Assembly: GCA_947495035.1 (NCBI GenBank)
Contig: CANLXI010000025.1
Location: forward strand, 1-64,000
Origin: an uncultured Granulosicoccus sp.
GTDB lineage: Bacteria > Pseudomonadota > Gammaproteobacteria > Granulosicoccales > Granulosicoccaceae
DNA: 64,000 nucleotides
Reading direction: 5' to 3'
This document shows, one piece after another, positions 1 through 9,573 of the stretch. Made by a program: the position numbers and the translations under genes. Each line of letters opens with the position of its first letter. Position 1 is the stretch's first letter. Under the pieces are notes generated by a model. The model was given only the letters and a program-made list of their open reading frames with translations, was not told where the DNA came from and searched no databases.

Positions 1-920
<920 letters not shown>

Positions 921-923
921 GCG

Positions 924-1457
924 CTACCCCGGACCCGGTTGCCGACCCTTGCCATCTCCTTCTGACCACTTCCTGCGCTTGCGTTTCGTGAACGCCTTCG
1001 GCTGATAATGCGCCAGCACGAACGATTCCATGTAACGGTAGAGTTCGGCCGGTATGGGGGCACTGAGTACCAGCTCGTCGGTTTCCGCACAGGCAGTCGC
1101 CTCGTCGTAATCAATGGTGACGATGACTGGCCGAATACGGCACTCGTCTTCCTCTTCGGAGTCTCGACACACCACATAGACCAGGGGCTTGTCCCCGATC
1201 AGCGCATGCCAATAGCGTTCACAGGCATCCTTGTACAGCGTCACCTGATAGCCGGACCAGGCGAACAGTTCGCCCTTGTCGGATTGGCCAGCCGAAAGCA
1301 CGGACTTGCTGGCCGATTCGGCAGCGGCGACGTTTTCCCCCACGGCAACCGAATACAGATACCACGACGGCATCGACCAGAATGACCGGCTGATCATTCT
1401 TCTTTCCAGCAACACGGTTACCGGCAGCTTCAATCGGGTAGGAATCTGCGTGCTCAT
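924..1457 (-). CDS. DUF3305 family protein, formate dehydrogenase accessory
   Basis: A 177-residue protein. It begins with a stretch like the DUF3305 family, LPVTVLLERRMISRSFW, followed by W-Y-L-Y-S-V and later L-Y-K-D-A-C-E-R-Y, L-V-Y-V-V-C and V-T-I-D-Y-D-E-A blocks. The tail is basic and gives way to the DUF3306 gene after 3 bp. DUF3305 and DUF3306 are known as neighbours of fdhD and formate dehydrogenase operons; the function is unassigned. The gene is divergent from fdhD across a 221-bp spacer (1458-1678) that probably holds both promoters, but I could not identify convincing promoter boxes there. Confidence 0.85.
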   Translation of the reverse strand: MSTQIPTRLKLPVTVLLERRMISRSFWSMPSWYLYSVAVGENVAAAESASKSVLSAGQSDKGELFAWSGYQVTLYKDACERYWHALIGDKPLVYVVCRDSEEEDECRIRPVIVTIDYDEATACAETDELVLSAPIPAELYRYMESFVLAHYQPKAFTKRKRRKWSEGDGKGRQPGPG

Positions 1458-1678
1458 GACCGGGAACTATTGCACGACTGTCAGCTGTGTTGAACCGTCA
1501 GCAAGTGCTGAAATCATCCGTTTTCTCCGCTCGACGAAAAATTCTGACCTTGGCCACGCAAAACCGAGACATTTTGTCTCAACATTTCATCGAATAGTAC
1601 GAAAAACTGGCGACATGACGTGACTTGACTCAAGCAGACTCTTAAAGTCAGGGCAGCAACCTTCGAGTTTGAACGATC

Positions 1679-2560
1679 ATGCACGCTACGGCCCAGCAAC
1701 TTCCCAGCCTGAGTAATGAATCCCTGATGCCCGCACATGGCATCACGGCGGTCAATGAATTCGGTGAATCCGTCGAAGCACATATCCCGGGAGAACTGCC
1801 ACTGACCATCCGCGTCGATGGCATGGAAGTGGTCACCCTGATGACGCTCGGAACCCAGCCCGAAGCATTGACCCTCGGTTACATACGCAACCAGAAGCTG
1901 ATCGACGATATCAGCCTGATCAAATCGGTCACGGTGGACTGGGATCGAGAGGTGGTGGATGTGGAAACTCATGCCGGTACCGGCATCGCGGACTGGCAGG
2001 AAAAGATGAAGCGCCGGATCGTGACCAGCGGCTGCGGCCAGGGCACGATCTTCAGCTGCACCGTCGACAAGCTGTACGAAGTCGATCTCACCACACCGGC
2101 ACTGAAGCAGTCGGAGATCTACACCCTGATCAAACACGTCAGTCAGCTCAATGATGTGTACCGTGTATCCGGCGCCGTGCACGGCTGCGGATTGTGCTCA
2201 CCGACCGAATCGCTGATGCATATCGAAGATGTCGGTCGCCACAATGCCGCCGATGCCATCGCCGGGCGCATGTGGCTCGAAGGCATCGAAGGCGCTGACA
2301 AGATCTTCTACACGACCGGTCGTCTGACCTCGGAAATCGTCATGAAAACGGCGTTCATGGGCATACCCACGCTGCTGTCCCGCTCCGGGGTGACGCAGAT
2401 GGGACTCGAACTGGCGCAAGAGATCGGCATGACCATGATCGCCCGAGCCAAGGGTCGCCATTTCCTGATCTACAACGGTCATGAACACATGACCTTCGAC
2501 GCCATTCCGGCAGAGCGACGCAGCCCGCCGCCGACCAAGGGCATGCGTGATCTTGGCTGA
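1679..2560 (+). CDS. fdhD: Formate dehydrogenase accessory sulfurtransferase FdhD (atypical cysteine pattern)
   Basis: This 293-residue protein belongs to the FdhD family, which moves sulfur from a cysteine desulfurase to the molybdenum cofactor of formate dehydrogenase. Family signatures seen are E-D-V-G-R-H-N-A at 183-190 and the Y-T-T-G-R-L-T-S-E-I-V block near 211. The usual CxxC sulfur-carrier motif of E. coli FdhD is not intact: the aligned place reads T-S-G-C-G-Q-G-T, keeping only Cys119, with another cysteine at Cys127. A separate C-G-L-C occurs at 170-173. Starts upstream of the ATG would not add recognisable family sequence. It is divergent from the DUF3305/3306 genes and 15 bp upstream of the next gene, so those two probably form an operon. 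Cytoplasmic. Confidence 0.92.
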   Translation: MHATAQQLPSLSNESLMPAHGITAVNEFGESVEAHIPGELPLTIRVDGMEVVTLMTLGTQPEALTLGYIRNQKLIDDISLIKSVTVDWDREVVDVETHAGTGIADWQEKMKRRIVTSGCGQGTIFSCTVDKLYEVDLTTPALKQSEIYTLIKHVSQLNDVYRVSGAVHGCGLCSPTESLMHIEDVGRHNAADAIAGRMWLEGIEGADKIFYTTGRLTSEIVMKTAFMGIPTLLSRSGVTQMGLELAQEIGMTMIARAKGRHFLIYNGHEHMTFDAIPAERRSPPPTKGMRDLG

Positions 2561-2575
2561 GCGAGCGATTGCCCC

Positions 2576-3547
2576 ATGACTAGTACGGCCGACCCACTGG
2601 TACAGAACGGTGCTGACAGAACGGGAATCCGCCAGCTCGATGGTTCCTCCTTCCTGACCGTGCCGCAACTGGCGCAGCTGCTGCACGTCAATGAAAAGAA
2701 GATCTATCAGCTGGCTGGTGTCGGCGAGATTCCCGGCACCAAGGTGACCGGAAAGTGGATCTTTCCACGCCAGCTGATCGAGGATTGGCTGCTGGAAAAC
2801 AGTCACGGCGGGGTCATGCATGATCGCCTGCTGATTGCCGGTAGCGACGATCGTCTGATACAGCAGCTGTGCAATACAGCCGCCAGCGATTGGCAGCAAC
2901 AGGCGCTGATCAGCTACAGTCCCACAGGTACACGCCATGGCCTGCGCATGCTCGATACCGGACGCGTTGATGCCTGTTTCATCAACTGGGGCGCCAGTGA
3001 AGCCAGCGGCCGCCGCCATCTGGGTCTGTTGCGACGTTACCGCAACCATCAGAGCTGGGTCATCGTGCGCTGCCTGCAACGCAATCAGGGTCTGTTGCAA
3101 ACGCAACCGGTAGCCGAGTCGCCGGCATCAACGCCGGCGGACACGATTGCGCGGCTGATCGGCAATACACAACTTCGCTGGGCCATGCGGCCGGACGACT
3201 CCGGCACCACTCGCCTGCTGGAAGATCTGTGCTCGGTACAGGGCAACAGCACCAATCACCTGCAGACCAGCATCTGGTGCGATAGCGAGACCACGGCCGC
3301 TGCTGCCCTGAATCGTGGTCAGGCCGATCTGTGCTGTGCCGGTCAGAGCATTGCGCGGGACTTCGGGTTGCATTACCTGCCGGTTGCCGATGTCTCTCTG
3401 GATCTGGTCATGAGCCGCAAGACCTACTTTCGCACCCTGGTCCAGGATTTCATTGCCCGTCTGCTCGATAGCGGTACACATCAACTTGCCGAGAATCTTG
3501 GCGGATACACGGTACTGCCTGCCAGTCAGCTGCTCACCATCGATTGA
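2576..3547 (+). CDS. Helix-turn-helix regulator with periplasmic-binding-protein-like ligand domain
   Basis: A 323-residue two-domain protein. Residues about 24-72 form an excisionase/MerR-like DNA-binding segment (F-L-T-V-P-Q-L-A-Q-L-L-H-V-N-E-K-K-I-Y, then G-K-W-I-F-P-R). Residues about 85-315 resemble the PBP-like domain fused to such HTHs in molybdate- and formate-related regulators. There is no signal peptide, so the ligand domain must act in the cytoplasm. It follows fdhD by 15 bp. From this context I infer that it senses molybdate or a cofactor-related ligand and controls formate dehydrogenase genes; the ligand is not shown by the sequence. Confidence 0.75.
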   Translation: MTSTADPLVQNGADRTGIRQLDGSSFLTVPQLAQLLHVNEKKIYQLAGVGEIPGTKVTGKWIFPRQLIEDWLLENSHGGVMHDRLLIAGSDDRLIQQLCNTAASDWQQQALISYSPTGTRHGLRMLDTGRVDACFINWGASEASGRRHLGLLRRYRNHQSWVIVRCLQRNQGLLQTQPVAESPASTPADTIARLIGNTQLRWAMRPDDSGTTRLLEDLCSVQGNSTNHLQTSIWCDSETTAAAALNRGQADLCCAGQSIARDFGLHYLPVADVSLDLVMSRKTYFRTLVQDFIARLLDSGTHQLAENLGGYTVLPASQLLTID

Positions 3548-3586
3548 ACCCGCCCGCCACGGATCCGGCGCCTGATACCGTTCAGC

Positions 3587-5812
3587 TTAACGGCCGGACG
3601 CCACCAGGCGTTGGTTGTCCTCGCCATGCTCACGATGGCCACTGCCGGTATCTGCCAGGGATGCGCTCCTGTTCTCGTCCAGCAGGTTCTTCTGCTTGTC
3701 ACGCTGACAGCTCAGAGTCCGGTCGAACATGCGCAATACCTGTTCCTGTCGCAGCGTCAAGGCCGTGAGTTTTTCGGCCGTGTCGATGGCCAGCTCCCGC
3801 CGGATCTCCTGACGTCGCAGAGCGCTGTTACGGTAGGCGATGAAGGTTTCTTCGTTTCGCGGTGACTCCAGCGTGGCGTCCTTGGCGTACAGGGTGGTGA
3901 AGCCGATGCAGGGCAATTCGCCCGCCTCGATATTGTCGAGCAGACGCTGGTCGTTCAGCAAGCCTTGCAGAACACGTTCGGAAAACTGCTCTGCATTGAC
4001 GTTGCGATCATTGAACAGACTGATCAGCGTTTCCCGCTCGACCGAATCGAGCCCGAATTCGTTCGCCAGAATGGCCAGATTCTGCGTAGCGTACATGTCC
4101 TGATACATGAGAATGGTCTCGACGATGGCCAGACCGGCTCGCAGACGCACGGCATTGACATGATGCGGGCGCGTGGAATATTTCGGATCTGCCTGGCTGG
4201 CTTTCAGTTCGATCAGCAGCCGCTCCACCAGTGGCGACACGATGGCCCCCCGGTCTCGCTCTGCCCAGTAGATGCGGGCACCACTGTGACGCCAGTGTCC
4301 GGACATGAGCTCCGGATCACGGATTCCCTCTTCCAGCGACACCACGGTATCGAGCAACTTGATGACGATGCCTGCCAGCGTATAAGGCACCTCGGCCTCG
4401 GTCGCCTTGACCGTCATGTCGGTGAATCGCCCGACGTTGTACTGCGCCTGGGGCAACAACAGATGCGGTTGCTTGAGGGTCAGGTTGGCCTTGTTCGCAC
4501 CGGCCGAATGAACCGAGGAATCGGTCAATTCGGAAACCATGGCGGCAATGGGTCCACCGAATCGGAACTGGATCTTGCGCAGGGAATGCCCGTAGCCAGT
4601 CACGCGCATGGAGCCATCCTCGACCACGTCGTGCAGCATGGCCAGCGTCACGATCAGTGGTTCCAGCGCCCGCCCCAGCACACGCTCGGCGATGGCCGAA
4701 ATGCGAAAGGCATGAGCCGCCATGCTGCTGAGTGACTTGCGTCGGCCCTTCTCCAGTGAGCGCATCATCTCCAGACTGGCGACATGCACCGCCTCGATGG
4801 AATTGGGCGCTTCGGACACCACGAAGTATTCCATGACAGGCAGATTGATATGCACTTCGTGAACGGCCTTGCCACGACGCCCCGACAGACGCTCGCGTTT
4901 GGCAGGATCGTCCAGGGCGTCCCGCACGGCCATCAGCAGTGTGTTACGCAAGGGCTCTCGCAACGCGTAATGGTCGACCCCCGGCAGCTTGAAGGCCTTG
5001 ACGGTCAGCTCGTAGTGTTTCTCGAGCAGTGGCCGCTCCGGGAAATCGGCATCGCAGTCAACGCCCACCGCTTCCAGTTCCTGTCGTTGTTCCCGATCCA
5101 TGAAACTGATGACCTGATCGCCAGCCGCACGGGCGACCAGTCGCAGACGGCTTGCCTGAATGGCCGCGATGGCCGTGCCGATCTCCGGGCTAGGCGGATC
5201 GGGAATGGGAATTCTGCTCTCCACGGCCTCGTTGAATGCGGCCAGGTATTCGGCGACGGTGACCACCAGCTTGCCGACCGAGTCACCGAACCAGGTGAAC
5301 ACATAGGTATCGTCAACCACTTCGTGATCGTGCGAAGAGAAGGCACTGTAGCGATGCAGCTTGCCGTAGGAATCCTGCAGCATGGTGGCAACGATGAGAT
5401 CGTGCGACATGCTGCGAGTGCCGCGACCGTGACTGCCATAGAGTCGCACCCCGAGGAGCATGTTGGCAGCCAGTACGGCCTGATGAATGATGGGTTCGAG
5501 CTTGGGCAGACGATTGGTATTGATCATTCGCCCGGATCCGGTGATGCGTGCATCGAGCGCTTCGGGCTTGATGGTTTCGGGATCGATGTCCTGCTTGGCG
5601 AACAGCTCGGCGGCGAGCAGGTCCCGGCCTCGTTGCGTGTCGAACAATCGACGCGGCAAGGATGAAAGCGGCACCAGTCGCTCGACTTCCTTGGCGATCC
5701 ATTCACGCGACAAGGTGCCGGCGATGACACGTTCCATATCGGAAGTGCCAGCCAGAACCCCATAGGCTCTGACGAGTTTGACTAGGTCAGTGAGCGGGTA
5801 TGCACGCGCCAC
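3587..5812 (-). CDS. Large HD-domain protein, RelA/SpoT-like HD region
   Basis: About 741 residues from a GTG at 5812. An in-frame GTG at 5887 would add 25 residues from AT-rich, promoter-like DNA with no clear ribosome site, so I prefer the shorter form; an ATG at 5737 is also possible. A central segment carries H-A-F-R-I-S-A-I-A followed about 20 residues later by L-A-M-L-H-D-V-V-E-D-G. This matches metal-dependent HD phosphohydrolases of the RelA/SpoT and guanosine-polyphosphate type. No synthetase, TGS or ACT domain is visible. The N-terminal 350 residues and the charged C-terminal 150 are unrecognised. It lies 218 bp downstream of the sensor kinase on the same strand. A nucleotide-hydrolase role is inference. 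Confidence 0.6.
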   Translation of the reverse strand: MARAYPLTDLVKLVRAYGVLAGTSDMERVIAGTLSREWIAKEVERLVPLSSLPRRLFDTQRGRDLLAAELFAKQDIDPETIKPEALDARITGSGRMINTNRLPKLEPIIHQAVLAANMLLGVRLYGSHGRGTRSMSHDLIVATMLQDSYGKLHRYSAFSSHDHEVVDDTYVFTWFGDSVGKLVVTVAEYLAAFNEAVESRIPIPDPPSPEIGTAIAAIQASRLRLVARAAGDQVISFMDREQRQELEAVGVDCDADFPERPLLEKHYELTVKAFKLPGVDHYALREPLRNTLLMAVRDALDDPAKRERLSGRRGKAVHEVHINLPVMEYFVVSEAPNSIEAVHVASLEMMRSLEKGRRKSLSSMAAHAFRISAIAERVLGRALEPLIVTLAMLHDVVEDGSMRVTGYGHSLRKIQFRFGGPIAAMVSELTDSSVHSAGANKANLTLKQPHLLLPQAQYNVGRFTDMTVKATEAEVPYTLAGIVIKLLDTVVSLEEGIRDPELMSGHWRHSGARIYWAERDRGAIVSPLVERLLIELKASQADPKYSTRPHHVNAVRLRAGLAIVETILMYQDMYATQNLAILANEFGLDSVERETLISLFNDRNVNAEQFSERVLQGLLNDQRLLDNIEAGELPCIGFTTLYAKDATLESPRNEETFIAYRNSALRRQEIRRELAIDTAEKLTALTLRQEQVLRMFDRTLSCQRDKQKNLLDENRSASLADTGSGHREHGEDNQRLVASGR

Positions 5813-6030
5813 GGTATTGTATTTCCAAAAAAGTACTGGCTTGGCTAAGAATAGCAATACCGCGCCAGTTTTAAACGGTAGTTGCACCGGCCAGCCGGAC
5901 GGTAATGTTCAGGATCTTGACGCAATAATCCCGCCGAAATCAGAAAAAGTCGACCAGCTCACTCTTCAATTGACGAGATTTAACATGAAGAGCAAAACCT
6001 GCCGAGTCGGTCATCATTCGGTACGGCTTG

Positions 6031-8151
6031 TCAGGTCTCCTGCAGCGTGTTGTCCGTCACACCTGGCAACACCACCTCGAAGACACTGCCGACACCGCGT
6101 TCGGAATACACCTGAATATCACCACCGAACCGTCTCACAATGCCATAACTGACAGACAGACCCAAGCCGGTACCGCTGGCCTTTCCGCTAGTGAAGAATG
6201 GGTCGAAGACACGCGGCAGATCATCAGGCTCGATACCACAGCCCGAATCGTGGATGGTGATGCCGACAACTTCATTGTCGCCATCCCGGGTTTCGATACG
6301 AATCTGCCCACCCTGCGCCATGGACTGTATGGCGTTGCTCAGCAGATTGACCAGGACCTGCTGCAACTCCTGTCGATCGATCAGGGCAGCCCGCGTGGTC
6401 TCATGCCGCTCTGCCACGACCACCTGTCGACCGTCCAGCTCATGCGCCAGCAGCGTGAGTGAATCCTCGATCACCTTCGGCAGGGAGACCGGTGTCAGCC
6501 CGCCCCCCTGCGGCTCGACGGGAGCCGACGACGATTGCTCCGGTGCCAGCTGGCCAGAGCGTGAATACTGCAGCAGGCGATCGGTGATCGAGCGAATACG
6601 GTAAACCTGCTCGAAGATGAGATCGATCTCCGTCTGTACCTGCTCGCAGCCTTCGCCCAGATCGGCCACCAGCACGTCCATGTTGCCGAGAATGACCGCC
6701 GTCGGATTGTTGATCTCGTGCGCGACACCGGCGGTCAGCTCTCCCAGAGCGGCCAGCTTCTCGGCATTGGCCAGTTGTCGCCGTGTCTGCTGCAGCAGGT
6801 CGATCGAGTCCTGCAGGCGCCGATTCTGTTTTTCCAGTTCCGCCGTACGCAGCTTCACCTTGTCTTCAAGCAAGGCGGCATCCTGTTCGATTCGCCGCCG
6901 GTGCAGTTCCAGCGTGTCAAGCATGACATCGAAATTCGAGGCCAGTTCACCGATTTCGCTACCCGGGGAAAGGGGCCCGATGCGGCGATGCTCTCCGGCG
7001 GCGGTGGCACGCACCACCGCGGTCATGGTTTCAATCGGTGCGAAGATGCTGCGAGCCCCCAGAATGGCGGCCAGCCCGGCCAGCAGGCTGCCGGCGATGA
7101 CCAGGACCGACAGCACCGCTATGGCCATCAGCATGCGAGCCCGGAAAGGGGCTTCAAGGTAGCCGGCGTACAGCATGCCAATCCGTTCGCCATTCACATC
7201 GATGACCGGTTCGTAGGCCGAGATGTACCAGTCCTTGACCACGAAGGCACGATCGATCCAGATATCCCCGCGCGACAGCACCGTGCGATAGACCTCCGAG
7301 GACACGCGGGTACCCAGCGCCCTCGTATCATCGAGCCAGGGCACATTGGTGCTGATGCGCACATCATCCAGAAACAGGGTCACCGTACCGCGACTGTCCG
7401 GCGCCAGGCTGCCGGGGCCATAGACCAGATCGCGTATCTCATCCACGAAGGCAAAGTTGCGGTTCAGCAGTACGCCGCCTTCGAGCAGGGCAACCAGCTG
7501 TCCCTTGACATCCCGCACTTCGTGCAGGGATCGGATGACCATGGCGCGATCCTCCACCTGCCTGTCGGTGGGCCTGGCTCTGGCGGTCGGCACCAGTGGC
7601 AGCACCACTCGAGAAGCATCGATGCCGGGGATCTCCTGCCAGTCTGCAGGCTCGTACAGCTCGATCCCTGCCACGCCCTGCTGCGTTACCTTCTCAGGTG
7701 TTGCACCGGATACCGCGGCAGCAAGAGGCCCGGCACGCAATCTGCCCGGTTGCCATCCCGCGCTGGTCAGAACCCGGCTTCCATCGACGGACCAGGCTCG
7801 CAGAAAATCGAATCCACGCACGCCCTGCTGATCGGCGAGCAGTTGCATGATGTCGTCGAAGGAAGCGTTCCGCAGCAGATGTACCAGTGATGCACTACCG
7901 GCTACCGCCGACAGCTCGCTCCGCGTGTCTTCCCGTATCCGGCGGAAGCTCTCGCCGGCAACCTGCAGATCGGCATTGACCTTGGCGAACAACTGCTCGT
8001 AGGTATAGTCACTCGACCACTTGGCGGCCAGCAGTATCACCGTACCGCTCAGCAACAGCAGTGGCACCAGCACCAGCGCCAGCAGTCGATATCGCAATGT
8101 GTGAAATCGCCTGCGCACGAAAGTAGGCAGCCGTGATCGGTCAGCGAACAT
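6031..8151 (-). CDS. Membrane sensor histidine kinase (cache-type sensor, HAMP, HisKA, HATPase)
   Basis: A 706-residue kinase. A transmembrane helix at about 23-43 is followed by a roughly 290-residue extracytoplasmic domain of double-cache type, then a second helix at about 340-362. A HAMP region (365-420) and coiled coil follow. The phosphoacceptor H-box is L-T-A-G-V-A-H-E-I-N-N-P with His478. The ATPase domain shows D-S-G-C-G-I-E and G-T-G-L-G-L-S motifs and ends near the stop. The H-box resembles NtrB/DctB-type kinases, which pair with sigma54 activators. The response-regulator gene ends 9 bp upstream, so they are a two-component pair. The signal is probably a small organic molecule outside the membrane, which the sequence does not identify. 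Confidence 0.88.
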   Translation of the reverse strand: MFADRSRLPTFVRRRFHTLRYRLLALVLVPLLLLSGTVILLAAKWSSDYTYEQLFAKVNADLQVAGESFRRIREDTRSELSAVAGSASLVHLLRNASFDDIMQLLADQQGVRGFDFLRAWSVDGSRVLTSAGWQPGRLRAGPLAAAVSGATPEKVTQQGVAGIELYEPADWQEIPGIDASRVVLPLVPTARARPTDRQVEDRAMVIRSLHEVRDVKGQLVALLEGGVLLNRNFAFVDEIRDLVYGPGSLAPDSRGTVTLFLDDVRISTNVPWLDDTRALGTRVSSEVYRTVLSRGDIWIDRAFVVKDWYISAYEPVIDVNGERIGMLYAGYLEAPFRARMLMAIAVLSVLVIAGSLLAGLAAILGARSIFAPIETMTAVVRATAAGEHRRIGPLSPGSEIGELASNFDVMLDTLELHRRRIEQDAALLEDKVKLRTAELEKQNRRLQDSIDLLQQTRRQLANAEKLAALGELTAGVAHEINNPTAVILGNMDVLVADLGEGCEQVQTEIDLIFEQVYRIRSITDRLLQYSRSGQLAPEQSSSAPVEPQGGGLTPVSLPKVIEDSLTLLAHELDGRQVVVAERHETTRAALIDRQELQQVLVNLLSNAIQSMAQGGQIRIETRDGDNEVVGITIHDSGCGIEPDDLPRVFDPFFTSGKASGTGLGLSVSYGIVRRFGGDIQVYSERGVGSVFEVVLPGVTDNTLQET

Positions 8152-8160
8152 GGCCGGGCA

Positions 8161-9573
8161 CTATTCGTTGCCTCCACTACTGCTCCACAAGGCCTGCTTG
8201 CGCTCCAACGTCTTGCGAGAAACACCGAGCTGCCGCGCTGCCGCCGACTTGTTGTTGCCCAGCGACTCCAGCACGGCCTCGATGTGCGCCCGCTCTACCT
8301 GCTCCATGCTCCAGTCCAGTGGATAGCCGGGCTCCAGCACAGGGGCCACCACCTCCCCCTTGCCCAGACTCTCGAGCGGCAACTCTCCCAGCAACAGCGT
8401 GCGTTCCACGACATTGCGCAGCTCTCTGACATTGCCCGGCCAGTGGTAGGCATGGAGTCTTTCCCAGTCCGCATGCAGCAGCTGCACCGGGGCCAGACGC
8501 AATTCCGAGGACAGCTGCTCCATGAAATGCTGCACCAGCAACTCGATATCACGACCCCTGTCGCGCAACGGCGGAACCTGCAGATGCAGGGAGTTCAGTC
8601 GGTAGAGCAGGTCCGAGCGAAACATGCCGCTGGCGCCCAACTGCTCGAGGTCGCTGGTAGTGGCCGCAACGAAACGCACATCAACGGGGAATTCTCGTGC
8701 GCTACCCAGCGGACGCAGTACGCCACGCTCCAGCACACCCAGCAGCTTGGTCTGCACCGATTCGGGCAGTCGCGCCACTTCATCCAGGAACAGTGTGCCC
8801 TTGTCCGCATGCGCGATCATTCCATCCCGTGTCTGGTTTGCACCTTCGAAGGCGCCCTTGACGTATCCGAACAGCTCGCTATCGATCTGCTCCGGATCCA
8901 CGGTGCCGCAGTTGAATGCGATGAAGGGCCCGCCGCGACGACTGAGCCGATGCAGTACCCTGGCTACCTGTGCCTTGCCTACACCGTTCTCTCCCTGCAC
9001 CAGAACCGTCGAGCGAGTGGCAGCAACGCGCTGAATCAGCGTCGACATGGCAAGCATCGCCTCGCTCTCACCCACCAGCCCATCATCTTCCCGCATCTGC
9101 TCGACCTGCAACCGCAGCAGAGAGTTTTCACGCAGAATCTGGCGGCGCATCAGCGTGCGACGCATGGACATGAAGATCTGCTCGGTGCGGAACGGCTTCA
9201 TGATGAAATCGTCCGCGCCATTACGCAAGGCCGACACCGCCATGTCCAGATCGGCATAGGCCGTCATGTAGATGACATGCGTTCTGACACCGCGCTCACG
9301 CAGCTTCTCCATCCAGTCCAGACCGGACAGTCCGGGCAGGCGGATATCGACAAGCAACAGATCGAAGTGGTAGCGCAGCCGCAATGCTTCCGCTTCCTCG
9401 GCGCTGCCGGCAACCTCCAGCAAGGCGCAGCGATCCTCGAAGGCGCGCTTCAGAAAATTGCGCATGCCCGGTTCGTCATCGACGACCAGTATGGCAGCGG
9501 AGCGCAGCAGACGATTGAACAGCAGCTCGATATCACCATCGTTCCTTGTTGCATTCATGACTGGCAGATTCAC
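8161..9573 (-). CDS. NtrC-family response regulator with variant GAFTGA loop
   Basis: A 470-residue three-domain regulator. The receiver domain has phosphoacceptor Asp76 in L-L-L-V-D-I-R-L-P and Lys126 in M-K-P-F. The AAA+ domain has Walker A G-E-N-G-V-G-K (194-200) and Walker B T-L-F-L-D-E (260-265). It has an arginine-finger region F-R-S-D-L-L-Y-R-L-N and a Fis-type helix-turn-helix at the C-terminus (N-N-K-S-A-A-A-R-Q-L-G-V-S-R). The sigma54-contact loop reads G-A-F-E-G-A at 240-245 where GAFTGA is near-invariant. The start ATG overlaps the nth stop by 4 bp, and the sensor kinase follows 9 bp after the stop, so nth, regulator and kinase share a transcript. Its targets are unknown. Confidence 0.9.
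   Translation of the reverse strand: MNLPVMNATRNDGDIELLFNRLLRSAAILVVDDEPGMRNFLKRAFEDRCALLEVAGSAEEAEALRLRYHFDLLLVDIRLPGLSGLDWMEKLRERGVRTHVIYMTAYADLDMAVSALRNGADDFIMKPFRTEQIFMSMRRTLMRRQILRENSLLRLQVEQMREDDGLVGESEAMLAMSTLIQRVAATRSTVLVQGENGVGKAQVARVLHRLSRRGGPFIAFNCGTVDPEQIDSELFGYVKGAFEGANQTRDGMIAHADKGTLFLDEVARLPESVQTKLLGVLERGVLRPLGSAREFPVDVRFVAATTSDLEQLGASGMFRSDLLYRLNSLHLQVPPLRDRGRDIELLVQHFMEQLSSELRLAPVQLLHADWERLHAYHWPGNVRELRNVVERTLLLGELPLESLGKGEVVAPVLEPGYPLDWSMEQVERAHIEAVLESLGNNKSAAARQLGVSRKTLERKQALWSSSGGNE

Noticed and set aside
1458-1678. Sigma70 promoter boxes between DUF3305 and fdhD
   Set aside because: TTGACT at 1625-1630 has no acceptable -10 at normal spacing; not reported as a feature.
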